Assembly (NCBI RefSeq): GCF_003994485.1
Contig: NZ_RZNJ01000004.1
Location: forward strand, 248,001 to 312,000
Source of the DNA: Arsenicitalea aurantiaca
GTDB lineage: Bacteria; Pseudomonadota; Alphaproteobacteria; Rhizobiales; Devosiaceae
Direction: 5' to 3'
Length of the DNA: 64,000 bases
The translations under genes were made by a program, and so were the position numbers. The notes under the pieces are model-generated. The model worked only from the letters and a program-made list of their open reading frames with translations. It was not told where the DNA came from and did not search any database. This document shows positions 8,806 to 18,538 of this stretch, piece by piece (the stretch's first letter is position 1; every line of letters begins with the position of its first letter).

Positions 8806-8811
8806 TCACGA

Positions 8812-8830
8812 GGCGGGGCCCGGCCCCGCC
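8812..8830 (+). terminator. Hairpin terminator after ftsK
   Basis: 8-bp GC stem GGCGGGGC/GCCCCGCC with a 3-nt loop right after the ftsK stop, with only TT behind it. Confidence 0.55.
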
Positions 8831-8929
8831 TTCAAACGCCTGAACCGGAGGTGAACGGAACCTTCCAGCTGTCGCCGCAATTGCTGGGTAGATACGCCTC
8901 ACTTCATTCCGCCAAGGACAGCTCCGCCC

Positions 8930-9568
8930 ATGAACCGCCGGACCCTTCTGAGCTCGATTGCAGCCCTCGCCTTCCTCCCGCTGACCGCCCGGCTGGGCTT
9001 TGCGCTCGACCGGCCGCTGACAGCCGAAGAAGAGCAGATGATCCGCGAGATCGGCACCCACAATTCGGCGATCCGCACCATGGCGGGACGCTTCCTGCAG
9101 ATCGACAGCCAGGGTGGACGCAGCGAAGGCACGTTCTTCCTCGAGCGCCCGAGCCGCATCCGCTTTCGCTACAATCCCCCGAGCCGCGAGGAGATCATCT
9201 CGGTGGGGCGCGGCTTCTATGTCGTCGACCGGCGCGAGCAGACCCAGTACGCCTATCCCCAGGACCGCATTCCGCTACGGCAGTTCCTCGACAGCGAGAT
9301 CAACTTCTTCAACACCAACATCGTCGCGGTCTCGAGCTCGGCGGATTACTTCACCATCACCCTCGCCGACGACACACCGATCGGAGTGGTCGAGGTGTCG
9401 CTCGTCTTCGACAGCGCCAGCAAGGACCTCGTGCAGTGGTCGCTCGTCGAGCCGAGCGGGGCGGAACTGACCTTCTCGCTTTATGACGTGCAAAAGAACG
9501 TCGAGATCCCGCGCTCCTATTTCTATATCGACCCCACCTATCGTTCGGTCGAGCCGCAGATCCGCTGA
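8930..9568 (+). CDS. lolA: LolA-like outer-membrane lipoprotein carrier protein
   Basis: A 212-aa exported protein with an N-terminal signal that begins with a twin arginine (MNRRTLLSSIAALAFLPL) and would be cleaved near residue 25. The body has the LolA fold pattern: GRFLQIDSQGGRSEGTFFLERPSRIRF, with alternating hydrophobic residues and a conserved RFRYN segment. LolA shuttles lipoproteins across the periplasm to the outer membrane. The ftsK-lolA-xth order is common in alphaproteobacteria. Sequence conservation in this family is low, so a LolA-like protein with another lipid cargo cannot be excluded. Confidence 0.85.
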   Translation: MNRRTLLSSIAALAFLPLTARLGFALDRPLTAEEEQMIREIGTHNSAIRTMAGRFLQIDSQGGRSEGTFFLERPSRIRFRYNPPSREEIISVGRGFYVVDRREQTQYAYPQDRIPLRQFLDSEINFFNTNIVAVSSSADYFTITLADDTPIGVVEVSLVFDSASKDLVQWSLVEPSGAELTFSLYDVQKNVEIPRSYFYIDPTYRSVEPQIR

Positions 9569-9573
9569 GGCAC

Positions 9574-9598
9574 GGGGCCAAGGCTTGTCCTTGGCCCC
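9574..9598 (+). terminator. Hairpin after lolA
   Basis: Perfect 10-bp stem GGGGCCAAGG/CCTTGGCCCC with a CTTGT loop, immediately after the lolA stop; no T-run. Confidence 0.6.
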
Positions 9599-9611
9599 AC
9601 CCATTGCCATA

Positions 9612-9641
9612 AGGGCTCCGATCCCTCCCGGAGCCCTTTTT
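9612..9641 (+). terminator. Rho-independent terminator abutting xth start
   Basis: 9-bp stem AGGGCTCCG/CGGAGCCCT followed by five Ts, the textbook form. It ends one base before the xth ATG at 9643, and its right arm contains the only GGAG (9630-9633) that could serve as the xth ribosome site. Confidence 0.85.
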
Positions 9642-9642
9642 C

Positions 9643-10449
9643 ATGCCCGTTTCGATTGCCACCTGGAACATCAATTCGGTCCGCCTGCGGCTCGGGCTCG
9701 TGCTCGATTTTCTAAGGCAACACGGCCCGGACGTGCTGATGCTCCAGGAGATCAAATGCACCAATGACCAGTTTCCCACCGAGGCTTTTGCCGCGGCAGG
9801 ATATTCTCATCAGGCGGTGCATGGACAGAAGGGCTATCACGGGGTGGCGACGCTCTCGCGCTTCCCGCTCACCGACGTGTCGCGCCGCGCCTTCTGCGAG
9901 ATCCCCGATTCCCGCCATGTCTCGGCCATGCTCGATTTCGGGCGCGGGCCGGTGACGGTGCACAATTTCTACATTCCCGCCGGCGGGGACGAGCCCGATC
10001 CGGTGCTGAACCCGAAATTCCGCCATAAGCTCGATTTCCTGAGCGAGCTCGAAACCTGGTTCTGCGAGCCGCTCTTTGCACGAGGGCACATCATCGCGGG
10101 CGATTTCAACGTCGCCCCGCACGAGAACGACGTCTGGAGCCACAAGCAGCTGCTCAATGTCGTGAGCCACACCCCGACCGAAACCGAGGCGCTCGACAGG
10201 CTCCTGACGGGCGGCGGGGGCTGGGTGGACCTCGTGCGCAAGCACATTCCGCACGACCAGAAGCTCTATTCCTGGTGGAGCTACCGGGCCAAGGACTGGG
10301 AGGCCTCCGATCGCGGGCGGCGGCTCGACCATATCTGGTCGACGCCCGATATCGCAGCCTTCACCTCGGGCGCCGAGATCATCAAGCCGGCCCGGGGCTG
10401 GAGCGAAAAGCCGTCCGACCACGTGCCGGTGATCGTCCACTTCGCCTGA
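9643..10449 (+). CDS. xth: Exodeoxyribonuclease III
   Basis: A 268-aa AP endonuclease/3'-exonuclease of the exonuclease III family acting in base-excision repair. The visible motifs are WNINSVR at the N-terminus, LQEIK with the metal-binding Glu, IAGDFNVAP with the catalytic Asp and Asn, and the C-terminal RLDHIW and SDHVPV motifs with the catalytic Asp-His pair. The length is standard. The start codon lies directly after a terminator whose stem holds its ribosome site, so translation may need an RNA that begins inside or after the stem. Confidence 0.96.
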   Translation: MPVSIATWNINSVRLRLGLVLDFLRQHGPDVLMLQEIKCTNDQFPTEAFAAAGYSHQAVHGQKGYHGVATLSRFPLTDVSRRAFCEIPDSRHVSAMLDFGRGPVTVHNFYIPAGGDEPDPVLNPKFRHKLDFLSELETWFCEPLFARGHIIAGDFNVAPHENDVWSHKQLLNVVSHTPTETEALDRLLTGGGGWVDLVRKHIPHDQKLYSWWSYRAKDWEASDRGRRLDHIWSTPDIAAFTSGAEIIKPARGWSEKPSDHVPVIVHFA

Positions 10450-10458
10450 AGCGGCGGC

Positions 10459-10911
10459 TCAGTCGCGCCGGATGCGCGGCCGGATGTCTGAAATCGCGCC
10501 CAGATAGCCGGTGAGTTCCGCGCGCAGGCGGTCTGCAGCGCGCTGCGCGAGATCGGGGTTCTGGTTCAGGAGCTTCAAAAAGGCGCTTCTGGGCACGTGC
10601 AGCGTCTCGACCTGGTCGACCGCGGTGATGGTCACTGGACGCGGCTTGGCGAGGACGAGCGATGTCGGCCCCATCAGTGCGCCGCTGGTGCTGACGATAT
10701 AGGGATTGGCTTCCCCGTCATAGGCCGAGGCGACGCTGCCCGACACGAGCACATGGGCGCCCTCAGGAACCTCGCCGCTCTTGTAGATGATGGTACCGGG
10801 TGCGTGGCGCAGGCGCTGGCTGGAAAAAGCTAGCAGGCGACGCTGTTCGCCCGTGCAGATCTTGAAGAAATCCGCCCGCGCAAGAATCGTCGCCTGGTCG
10901 TCGAGCTGCAT
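10459..10911 (-). CDS. Stand-alone cyclic-nucleotide-binding (cNMP) domain protein
   Basis: A 150-aa protein made of one Crp-type beta-barrel: GTIIYKSGEVPEGAHVLVSG near residues 39-58, a second repeat with ALMGPTSLVLAKPRPVTITA, and a C-terminal helix (LAQRAADRLRAEL). There is no helix-turn-helix after the barrel, so it is not a Crp/Fnr regulator. The canonical phosphate-binding cassette with its Arg is not obvious, so it may bind another ligand or none. It lies downstream of an OmpR-type response regulator on the same strand, 131 bp away, suggesting a shared signalling role. The specific function is unknown. Confidence 0.75.
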   Translation of the reverse strand: MQLDDQATILARADFFKICTGEQRRLLAFSSQRLRHAPGTIIYKSGEVPEGAHVLVSGSVASAYDGEANPYIVSTSGALMGPTSLVLAKPRPVTITAVDQVETLHVPRSAFLKLLNQNPDLAQRAADRLRAELTGYLGAISDIRPRIRRD

Positions 10912-11042
10912 ACTGCCCCTGTTCCCGCGCCGGAGCCAGCGGCGCCGGCCCGGGCGTCACTCCCGCTGGCCCTCACCCCTTATAGACCACGAGCGTAAAG
11001 GAACGGGAACGGGTTTCTGCGTTTTCCGCAAGGGAGCGTCCC

Positions 11043-11726
11043 TCAAGGGACGAGGCGATAGCCACCCTCTTCGGTCACGAGGAGCCGGGCGTTGGACGGG
11101 TCGCGTTCGATCTTCTGGCGCAGCCGGTAGATGTGCGTTTCGAGCGTATGGGTGGTGACGCGGTTGTTGTAGCCCCAGACTTCCTTGAGCAGCACGTCGC
11201 GCGTGATGGTCTTGGGACCCTGCCGGTAGAGGAATTTGAGGATCGAGGTTTCCTTGTCGGTGAGCCGCACCTTTCCCCCGTCGCTGGCCTCGAGAAGCTT
11301 GGCCGATGGCTGGAAGCTGTAGGGCCCGATCGTGAAGACGACATCCTCGCTCTGGTCGTGCTGGCGGAGCGCGGCGCGGATGCGCGCCAAGAGGACCGAG
11401 AAGCGGAAGGGCTTGGTCACATAGTCATTGGCGCCCGATTCGAGCCCGAGGATCTCGTCGCTGTCGCTGTCATGGCCGGTCAGCATCAGGATGGGGCTCT
11501 TGAAGCCCTCGCGCCGCAGGAGCTTCACTGCCTCGCGCCCGTCCATGTCCGGCAGCCCGACATCGAGGATCATGAGGTCGACATGCGCCTCGCGTACCTT
11601 GCCGATCGCGTCCTGGGCCGTGCCGGCCTCGATGATGTCGAATTCCCGGTATTGCTCGAGCTGGTCGACGAGGGTCTTGCGAAGCTCGACGTCATCGTCG
11701 ACGAGAAAGAGGCGGCGCTTGTTCAT
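11043..11726 (-). CDS. OmpR-family response regulator
   Basis: A 227-aa two-component transcription factor. The receiver domain (1-120) has the acidic pair Asp10-Asp11, phospho-acceptor Asp55 in ILDVGLPD, Thr83 and Lys105 in VTKPF, all the residues needed for phosphorylation. The C-terminal winged helix (130-227) carries the recognition pattern VTTHTLETHIYRLRQKIE. No histidine kinase is adjacent, so it is an orphan at this locus. I cannot assign a specific regulon; the conserved location near xth suggests a core alphaproteobacterial regulator. Confidence 0.9.
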   Translation of the reverse strand: MNKRRLFLVDDDVELRKTLVDQLEQYREFDIIEAGTAQDAIGKVREAHVDLMILDVGLPDMDGREAVKLLRREGFKSPILMLTGHDSDSDEILGLESGANDYVTKPFRFSVLLARIRAALRQHDQSEDVVFTIGPYSFQPSAKLLEASDGGKVRLTDKETSILKFLYRQGPKTITRDVLLKEVWGYNNRVTTHTLETHIYRLRQKIERDPSNARLLVTEEGGYRLVP

Positions 11727-11870
11727 TGTGCGTCCTTATGCCTGTGCCTGTGACATGCAATTGTCCGGTCCTGATATGGTGGCGATCGCTGCCCGGACCA
11801 ATCACAAGCAAGTCATTTCTGCCCCAAGCAACGGACGTTGCGTGGAAAAGTTGCGCAGCAGAGGCTTCGA

Positions 11871-12563
11871 TCACGTCCCTTGAGGCAAAGGCGGACGCTG
11901 GCCGAAAAGCGCCGAGCCGAGCCGCACATGGGTGGCGCCCATGCCGATCGCGGTCTCGAAATCCCCGCTCATCCCCATTGAGAGCTGGTTGACCCCTGCT
12001 TCGCCGCCCAGCATCGCCAGCTGCGCGAAATAGGGGCCGGGCGGCTGATCTTCCGGCGGGATGCACATGAGGCCCGCGACCTCGAGCCCGTGAACCTGCC
12101 GGCACCGCGTGACGAACGCCACGGCCTCCTGGGGGGCGATGCCCGCCTTTTGCGGCTCGAGCCCGATATTGACCTGAACGAAGACGGGGAGGCGCCGGCC
12201 GCCCCGCGCCATCTCTTCGGCGAGCACGCCGGCGAGCTTGTCGCGATCGACCGTCTCGATGACGTCAAAGAGCGCGACGGCCTCGCGCGCCTTGTTGGTC
12301 TGGAGCGGGCCGATGAGGTGAAGCTCGAGATCGGGGTGAAGCGCCCGGAGGGCGGGCCATTTTGTCTTGGCCTCCTGCACCCGGTTCTCTCCGAAGACGC
12401 GCTGGCCCGCGTTGATGAAGGGCGCGATGGCTTCGGCGGGAAAGGTCTTGGAAACCGCAACGAGCGTCACTTTTTCGGGCGGCTGGCCGAAGCGACGGCG
12501 GGCGCGCTCGATCATCGCACCGATCATGGCGAGCCGCTCTGCGGCATTGACTGGGCTCTGCAT
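11871..12563 (-). CDS. yggS: YggS/PLPBP family pyridoxal-phosphate homeostasis protein
   Basis: A 230-aa single-domain, alanine-racemase-fold protein that holds PLP and helps keep vitamin B6 pools balanced. The PLP lysine is in [22 protein letters not shown] and [10 protein letters not shown] are family hallmarks, and [13 protein letters not shown] and VRLGSALFG bind the phosphate. I chose the ATG at 12563, which yields the normal family length; a longer frame back to 12650 would run into the leuS leader. It is divergently transcribed from leuS with about 100 bp between the start codons. Confidence 0.93.
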   Translation of the reverse strand: MQSPVNAAERLAMIGAMIERARRRFGQPPEKVTLVAVSKTFPAEAIAPFINAGQRVFGENRVQEAKTKWPALRALHPDLELHLIGPLQTNKAREAVALFDVIETVDRDKLAGVLAEEMARGGRRLPVFVQVNIGLEPQKAGIAPQEAVAFVTRCRQVHGLEVAGLMCIPPEDQPPGPYFAQLAMLGGEAGVNQLSMGMSGDFETAIGMGATHVRLGSALFGQRPPLPQGT

Positions 12564-12663
12564 GGCCTTGTTCCTTGACCCCTCGCCGCTTTTTGTGCTG
12601 ATGGTCCCCGGTATCCAATATCCCCCCGGAACGCAATTCCCGACGCTCAAGAGGACGCCCCGA

Positions 12664-15291
12664 GTGACTGGCCAAGGCGCAGAACGCTACAACCCGCGCG
12701 AGATGGAACCCCACTGGCAGACCGTGTGGGACGAGAACGGCGCCTTCGTCGTCGACAATGACGATCCGCGAGAGCGCTATTACGTTCTTGAAATGTTCCC
12801 TTACCCCTCGGGCCGCATCCATATGGGCCATGTGCGCAACTACGCCATGGGCGACGTGGTGGCGCGCTATTGGCGCGCGCGCGGCAAGAACGTGCTGCAC
12901 CCGATGGGCTGGGATGCGTTCGGCCTGCCGGCCGAGAACGCCGCGATCGAGCGCAAGCTCAACCCGCGCACCTGGACCTACCAGAACATCGAGGCGATGA
13001 AGGCCCAGCTCAAATCCATGGGCCTGTCGCTCGACTGGAGCCGCGAGATCGCGACCTGCGACCCCGATTACTACCGGCACCAGCAGGCCATGTTCCTCGA
13101 CATGCTGGCGGCTGGCCTCGTGTCGCGCAAGAAATCCAAGGTCAACTGGGACCCCGTCGACATGACGGTGCTCGCCAATGAGCAGGTGATCGACGGGCGC
13201 GGCTGGCGCTCGGGCGCCGAGGTGCAGCAGCGTGAGCTGACGCAGTGGTTCTTCAGGATTTCGGACTATGCCGAAGAACTGCTCGCTGCGCTCGACGGGC
13301 TCACCGAATGGCCCGACAAGGTGCGGGTGATGCAGCGCAACTGGATCGGCCGCTCCGAGGGGCTGCGGCTGCTCTTTGCGCTCGAGCCCGACCCGCGCAT
13401 CGAGGCGAAAAGCATCGAGGTGTTCACGACCCGGCCCGATACCATTTTCGGAGCCTCGTTCATTGCGCTGTCGCCGGACCATCCGCTGACCTGCACGCTT
13501 GCCGCCTCCGACCCGGCGCTCGCCGAGTTCGTCGCCGAGTGTCATCGCCAGGGCACCGCCACCGAAACGCTCGAAAAGGCCGAGAAACGCGGGCATTTCA
13601 CGGGCCTCCACGTCCGCCATCCCGTCTCGGAGGGCGAAACGCTGCCGGTCTATGTCGCCAATTTCGTCCTCATGGACTATGGCACCGGCGCGATTTTCGG
13701 TTGCCCGGCGCACGACCAGCGCGACCTCGATTTCGCGCGGAAATACGATCTGCCGGTGTTGCCGGTGGTGTTGCCGCCAGATCTTGATCCGCAGGAGGTG
13801 GAGATCGGGGACGAGGCCTATGTCGAAGACGGGACGATCTTCAATTCGGGCTTTCTCGACGGGCTCTCGATCGAGGACGCCAAGCAGCGGATCGCCGGCC
13901 ATTTCGCCGAACGCATGCTCGATGGCCGCCCGCAGGGCGTTGTGGAGGTCAACTATCGGCTCCGCGACTGGGGCATTTCCCGCCAGCGCTATTGGGGCTG
14001 CCCGATCCCGGTCATCCATTGCGAGGTCTGCGGCACGGTGCCGGTGCCCAAGAAGGATCTTCCCGTGGTGCTGCCCGAGGATGTGAGCTTCGACAAGCCG
14101 GGCAACGCGCTCGACCACCATCCGAGCTGGAAGCATGTCGACTGCCCGCAATGCGGCGCGCCGGCGCGGCGCGAGACCGACACCATGGACACTTTCGTCG
14201 ATTCCTCATGGTATTTCGCGCGCTTCACCGCGCCAGATGCAGCCACCCCGACCGTGCTCGATCAGGCCAATGCCTGGCTGCCGGTGGACCAGTATATCGG
14301 CGGGGTGGAGCATGCGATCCTGCACCTGCTCTATTCGCGCTTCTTCACCCGCGCGATGAAGGCGACGGGCCATATCGGCATAGACGAACCCTTCAAGGGC
14401 ATGTTCACCCAGGGGATGGTGACCCACGAAACCTATCGCAACGGCAAGGGCGAATGGGTGCCCCCGACCGATATCGTGCTCGAAACAGAAGGCGAGACGC
14501 GACGCGCCCGCCATGCCGCGACCGGCGAGGCCATCACCATCGGCTCGGTCGAAAAGATGAGCAAATCCAAGAAGAACGTGGTCGATCCCGACGAGATCGT
14601 CGCGACCTATGGCGCCGATACCGCGCGCTGGTTCATGCTGTCGGATTCCCCGCCCGAGCGCGACGTTCAGTGGACCGAAGCCGGTGTCGAGGGCGCAAGC
14701 CGCTTCCAGCAGCGGATCTGGCGGCTCGTCAACGAGGCCATGGCGATCGCGGCCAAGGAGGCCGAGGGCGGCGCAGGCGCGCTCGACGATGAGGCGCTTG
14801 CCGTGCGCAAGGCCGTGCATCGGGCCTTGCACCAGGTGGGTGCCGATATCGAAGGGCTGCGCTTCAACCGCGCCGTCGCTCAGATCTACGAGATGACCAA
14901 CACGCTATCGCGCTATGTCGGGCTCGTCGAGGCTGCGCCGCGTGCCCGGCTCGAAGTGCTGGTCGAGGGTGTCGAGCGGCTCGTGCAGCTCATCGGCCCG
15001 ATGATGCCGCATCTGGCCGAAACCTGCTGGCAGGTCTTGGGGCGCGAAGGCCTTCTGGCCGATGCGCCCTGGCCGCCGGTCGACCCGGCCCTTCTCGAAG
15101 ACGACAGCGTGACCCTCCCCGTGCAGGTCAACGGCAAGCGCCGGGGCGAGATCGTGGTTCCCAAGGGCGCAGCCCGCGAACTCATCGAGAAAGAGGCCTT
15201 GTCTCTGGACGCGGTTGCCCGCATGCTGGACGGCAAGCCTCCGCGAAAGCTGGTCATCGTGCCCGACAGGATCGTGAATGTGGTCGTCTAG
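12664..15291 (+). CDS. leuS: Leucyl-tRNA synthetase
   Basis: An 875-aa class I aminoacyl-tRNA synthetase charging tRNA-Leu. The HIGH-type motif is [12 protein letters not shown] near residue 50, the CP1 editing domain follows, and KMSKSKKN is near residue 635. The start is taken as GTG at 12664, eight nt after a GAGGA ribosome site, giving the usual [13 protein letters not shown] beginning; an ATG-led extension upstream has no family similarity and overlaps the yggS promoter. It heads a leuS-lptE-holA operon with overlapping genes, which is conserved in alphaproteobacteria. Confidence 0.96.
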   Translation: MTGQGAERYNPREMEPHWQTVWDENGAFVVDNDDPRERYYVLEMFPYPSGRIHMGHVRNYAMGDVVARYWRARGKNVLHPMGWDAFGLPAENAAIERKLNPRTWTYQNIEAMKAQLKSMGLSLDWSREIATCDPDYYRHQQAMFLDMLAAGLVSRKKSKVNWDPVDMTVLANEQVIDGRGWRSGAEVQQRELTQWFFRISDYAEELLAALDGLTEWPDKVRVMQRNWIGRSEGLRLLFALEPDPRIEAKSIEVFTTRPDTIFGASFIALSPDHPLTCTLAASDPALAEFVAECHRQGTATETLEKAEKRGHFTGLHVRHPVSEGETLPVYVANFVLMDYGTGAIFGCPAHDQRDLDFARKYDLPVLPVVLPPDLDPQEVEIGDEAYVEDGTIFNSGFLDGLSIEDAKQRIAGHFAERMLDGRPQGVVEVNYRLRDWGISRQRYWGCPIPVIHCEVCGTVPVPKKDLPVVLPEDVSFDKPGNALDHHPSWKHVDCPQCGAPARRETDTMDTFVDSSWYFARFTAPDAATPTVLDQANAWLPVDQYIGGVEHAILHLLYSRFFTRAMKATGHIGIDEPFKGMFTQGMVTHETYRNGKGEWVPPTDIVLETEGETRRARHAATGEAITIGSVEKMSKSKKNVVDPDEIVATYGADTARWFMLSDSPPERDVQWTEAGVEGASRFQQRIWRLVNEAMAIAAKEAEGGAGALDDEALAVRKAVHRALHQVGADIEGLRFNRAVAQIYEMTNTLSRYVGLVEAAPRARLEVLVEGVERLVQLIGPMMPHLAETCWQVLGREGLLADAPWPPVDPALLEDDSVTLPVQVNGKRRGEIVVPKGAARELIEKEALSLDAVARMLDGKPPRKLVIVPDRIVNVVV

Positions 15292-15784
15292 CGCAGCGCG
15301 CACGCTCCGCGCCCTGGGATTGGGAGCGGCCTTGGCCGCCCTCGCCGCCTGTTCGAGCTTCACGCCCGCCTATGGGCCGCAGAGTGTTGCCGAGGGCCGG
15401 CTGGCGCTGGCCTATGCAGCACCTAACAACCGGCTCGAGCAGGTGATCTACCAGGACCTCGCGCTGCGGCTCGGACCGGGTGGCGATACCGGCGCGCCCC
15501 GGGTTTCGGTGACCGCGCGAAGCGATGTGCGTCGCCTTGCCCGAAGCCGTACTGACAATCCGCGCACCGAGTTCGAGGCGGTGGTCACCGCCGACCTCGT
15601 CGTTACCGAGGCGGACGGCGCCGTTTCGTTCACAGCTACGCGGAGCGCGTCGGCAGTCTTCACACGGGGCGAGCAGGTGCTGGCTGACGTTTCGGCCGAG
15701 ACAGAGGCCGCAGAGCGCGCGGCCCGCGCCGTTGCCGAAACGCTGAGGCTGACGCTATTGGGCGCACTCGCGACGGCGCAATGA
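15278..15784 (+). CDS. lptE: LPS-assembly lipoprotein LptE
   Basis: A 168-aa lipoprotein with a lipobox at LAAC (Cys25), followed by SSFTPAYGP, the usual LptE beginning after the lipidated cysteine. LptE plugs the LptD barrel that inserts lipopolysaccharide into the outer membrane. The protein body is weakly conserved in all species; the call rests on the lipobox, size, the FTPAYG motif and the position between leuS and holA, which is the conserved place for lptE. It overlaps the leuS end by 14 nt and the holA start by 4 nt. Confidence 0.85.
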   Translation: MWSSSAARTLRALGLGAALAALAACSSFTPAYGPQSVAEGRLALAYAAPNNRLEQVIYQDLALRLGPGGDTGAPRVSVTARSDVRRLARSRTDNPRTEFEAVVTADLVVTEADGAVSFTATRSASAVFTRGEQVLADVSAETEAAERAARAVAETLRLTLLGALATAQ

Positions 15785-16800
15785 CCGCCCTCAAGGCCCA
15801 TGAGGTGGCCCGCTATCTGGCGCGGCCCGATCTCGACGAAGGCATATTCCTCGCCTACGGGCCCGATGCCGGTCTCGTGCGGGAGACGGCGCAGCGCCTC
15901 GTCCGCCATTTTGCGCGCGACGATGCCAATGCCAGCATCGTGACGCTCGACGGCAGCGAGATCGACGCCGACCCCGGGCGGCTGGCTGTGGAGGCAAAGA
16001 CCCCTTCGCTTTTCGGCGAGAAGCGCGTCATCCGCGTGCGTGGCGCTGCCAAGAGCCTCGTCATGACACTGAGCGAATTGAAAGACGATCCGGCAGGCGC
16101 GGCCATCATCCTCGAAGGGGGGAACCTGCTGCCGCGCGATCCACTGCGCAGCCTCGTCGAAGCGGCAAAGCTCGGACGCGCCCTGCCCTGCTATCCCGAC
16201 AGCGACGAAACGCTGCTCGCGCTCATTCGGGACACGTTTTCCAAGGAAGGGATCCGCTTCGACCCGGACGTGCCGGCGCTGCTGCGGGACAGCCTGGGGA
16301 ACGACCGCGAGATCACGCGGCGGGAGCTCGAGAAACTCGTACTCTTTGCGGCATCGAGCAAGACGATCACGCGCGAGGACGTGCTGACGCTATGCGCGGA
16401 CAATGGCGCGATGATTCTGGACCAGATCCTCGATGCAACGGGCACCGGTCATGCCGAGCGGCTCGACGACGCGCTCGCACGGGCGCTCGCCGCCAACATC
16501 AACCCGCAACAGCTCTTCGCTACGGCGTTGATGCACTTTGTCCAGCTGCGGCGCTGGCGGCAGGAGATGGATCAGGGCAGATCTGCACGCGACGTGCTCG
16601 AAAACAGCAGGCCGCGCCCGCATTTCTCGCGGAAAACCCTGCTCGAGCAGCAATTGCGAGCCTGGAGCGAGCCTGCGCTGGCCGCCGCCGGCGCAAGGCT
16701 GCTGGCCGCAATCGGCGACAGCCGGCGAAAACCGGCACTGGCCGAGACCCTGCTGCATCGCACGCTTCTTGCGCTCGCCCGCGAGGCCAATGGCCGCTAA
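15781..16800 (+). CDS. holA: DNA polymerase III delta subunit
   Basis: A 339-aa clamp-loader subunit that opens the beta clamp. The N-terminal part has FLAYGPDAGLVRETAQRLVR, a nucleotide-fold-like segment without a functional Walker A, as usual for delta. The middle contains LPCYPDSDETL and the conserved acidic helix EITRRELEKLVLF. The C-terminal collar domain is helical. The start ATG overlaps the lptE stop. A parS site lies 8 bp after the stop codon, between holA and the converging parB. Confidence 0.93.
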   Translation: MTALKAHEVARYLARPDLDEGIFLAYGPDAGLVRETAQRLVRHFARDDANASIVTLDGSEIDADPGRLAVEAKTPSLFGEKRVIRVRGAAKSLVMTLSELKDDPAGAAIILEGGNLLPRDPLRSLVEAAKLGRALPCYPDSDETLLALIRDTFSKEGIRFDPDVPALLRDSLGNDREITRRELEKLVLFAASSKTITREDVLTLCADNGAMILDQILDATGTGHAERLDDALARALAANINPQQLFATALMHFVQLRRWRQEMDQGRSARDVLENSRPRPHFSRKTLLEQQLRAWSEPALAAAGARLLAAIGDSRRKPALAETLLHRTLLALAREANGR

Positions 16801-16806
16801 GGTGCG

Positions 16807-16822
16807 CGTTTCACGTGAAACG
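16807..16822. other. parS centromere site (holA-parB)
   Basis: CGTTTCACGTGAAACG is a 16-bp perfect palindrome containing the 14-bp parS core GTTTCACGTGAAAC. It lies between the converging holA and parB genes and is bound by ParB. Confidence 0.95.
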
Positions 16823-16830
16823 CTTCGGCT

Positions 16831-17712
16831 TCAGCGCTGGCCGGTGAGGAGGTGGCAGATCGTGTCGAGCTGCTCGAGGGTCGTATAGCGGATCTCGATT
16901 CGCCCGCCCTTCTCGCGATGATCGAGGTTGACCGCGAGCCCGAGGGCATCGGTGATGCGTTTTTCGAGCGCAACGGTATCGGCGTCCTTCTGGCGCGCCG
17001 GCGCAGCCTCGCCGCGCGGCCGTTTCTGCGGGGCTTCGCGCTGCGACAAAGCCTCGGCTTCGCGAACCGAAAGACCGCCCTCGACGATTTCGCGCGCGAG
17101 ACCGCCCGGATCCTCAGCCGTGATCAGCGTGCGGGCATGGCCCGCCGTGAGCTCGCCGCGCGCCAGCATGTCGCGGACCTCGTCGGGCAGACGGAGCAGG
17201 CGCAGCGTATTGGCGACGTGCGAGCGGCTCTTGCCGATCACCTGCGCCAGATCATTCTGGGTATAATCGAACTGCTCGATCAACTGGCCATACCCCTGCG
17301 CCTCTTCGAGTGGGTTGAGATCCACCCGCTGCACGTTCTCGATGATGGCAAGTTCGAGCGCCTCACGATCATCGACTTCACGAATGATGACCGGCACATC
17401 GTGAAGCCCGGCTTTTTGCGAGGCCCGCCAACGCCGTTCTCCGGCGATCAGCTCGAAAATGTTTGGATCGTCTGTCGGCCTGACGAGAAGCGGCGACATG
17501 ACGCCTTTCTCGCGGATGGAGCGCGACAGTTCCTCGAGCTGGTCGGCATCGAACTCTCGGCGCGGGTTCTGACGGTTCGCGATGATGAACTCGACGGGCA
17601 GCCGGCGGGCGCCCGATGAGCCGCTCTCGGTAACGCGCGGCGCATCGAGGCTGCCCATGTCGCCGATGAGGGCGGCGAGGCCGCGGCCGAGACGTGACGG
17701 TTTTTCGTTCAT
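16831..17712 (-). CDS. parB: Chromosome-partitioning protein ParB
   Basis: A 293-aa CTP-dependent clamp that loads at parS and slides along DNA. The family signature motifs are GERRWRAS at 91-98 (CTP-binding box), ENVQR at 125-129 and a helix-turn-helix at about 152-172 (LAQVIGKSRSHVANTLRLL). The C-terminal 50 residues form the dimerisation domain. The N-terminal RLGRGLAALIGD segment is the usual ParA-stimulating tail. It follows parA after 9 nt, and eight parS-like sites in this window supply its targets. Confidence 0.97.
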   Translation of the reverse strand: MNEKPSRLGRGLAALIGDMGSLDAPRVTESGSSGARRLPVEFIIANRQNPRREFDADQLEELSRSIREKGVMSPLLVRPTDDPNIFELIAGERRWRASQKAGLHDVPVIIREVDDREALELAIIENVQRVDLNPLEEAQGYGQLIEQFDYTQNDLAQVIGKSRSHVANTLRLLRLPDEVRDMLARGELTAGHARTLITAEDPGGLAREIVEGGLSVREAEALSQREAPQKRPRGEAAPARQKDADTVALEKRITDALGLAVNLDHREKGGRIEIRYTTLEQLDTICHLLTGQR

Positions 17713-17721
17713 CTTGATACC

Positions 17722-18522
<801 letters not shown>

Positions 18523-18538
18523 GAATGGCCTCCGGTAA

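Noticed and set aside
10593-10602. CACGTG inside the cyclic-nucleotide-domain gene as a further parS site
   Set aside because: Flanks (GGG...CAG) lack the TTT/AAA arms, so it is not a parS palindrome.
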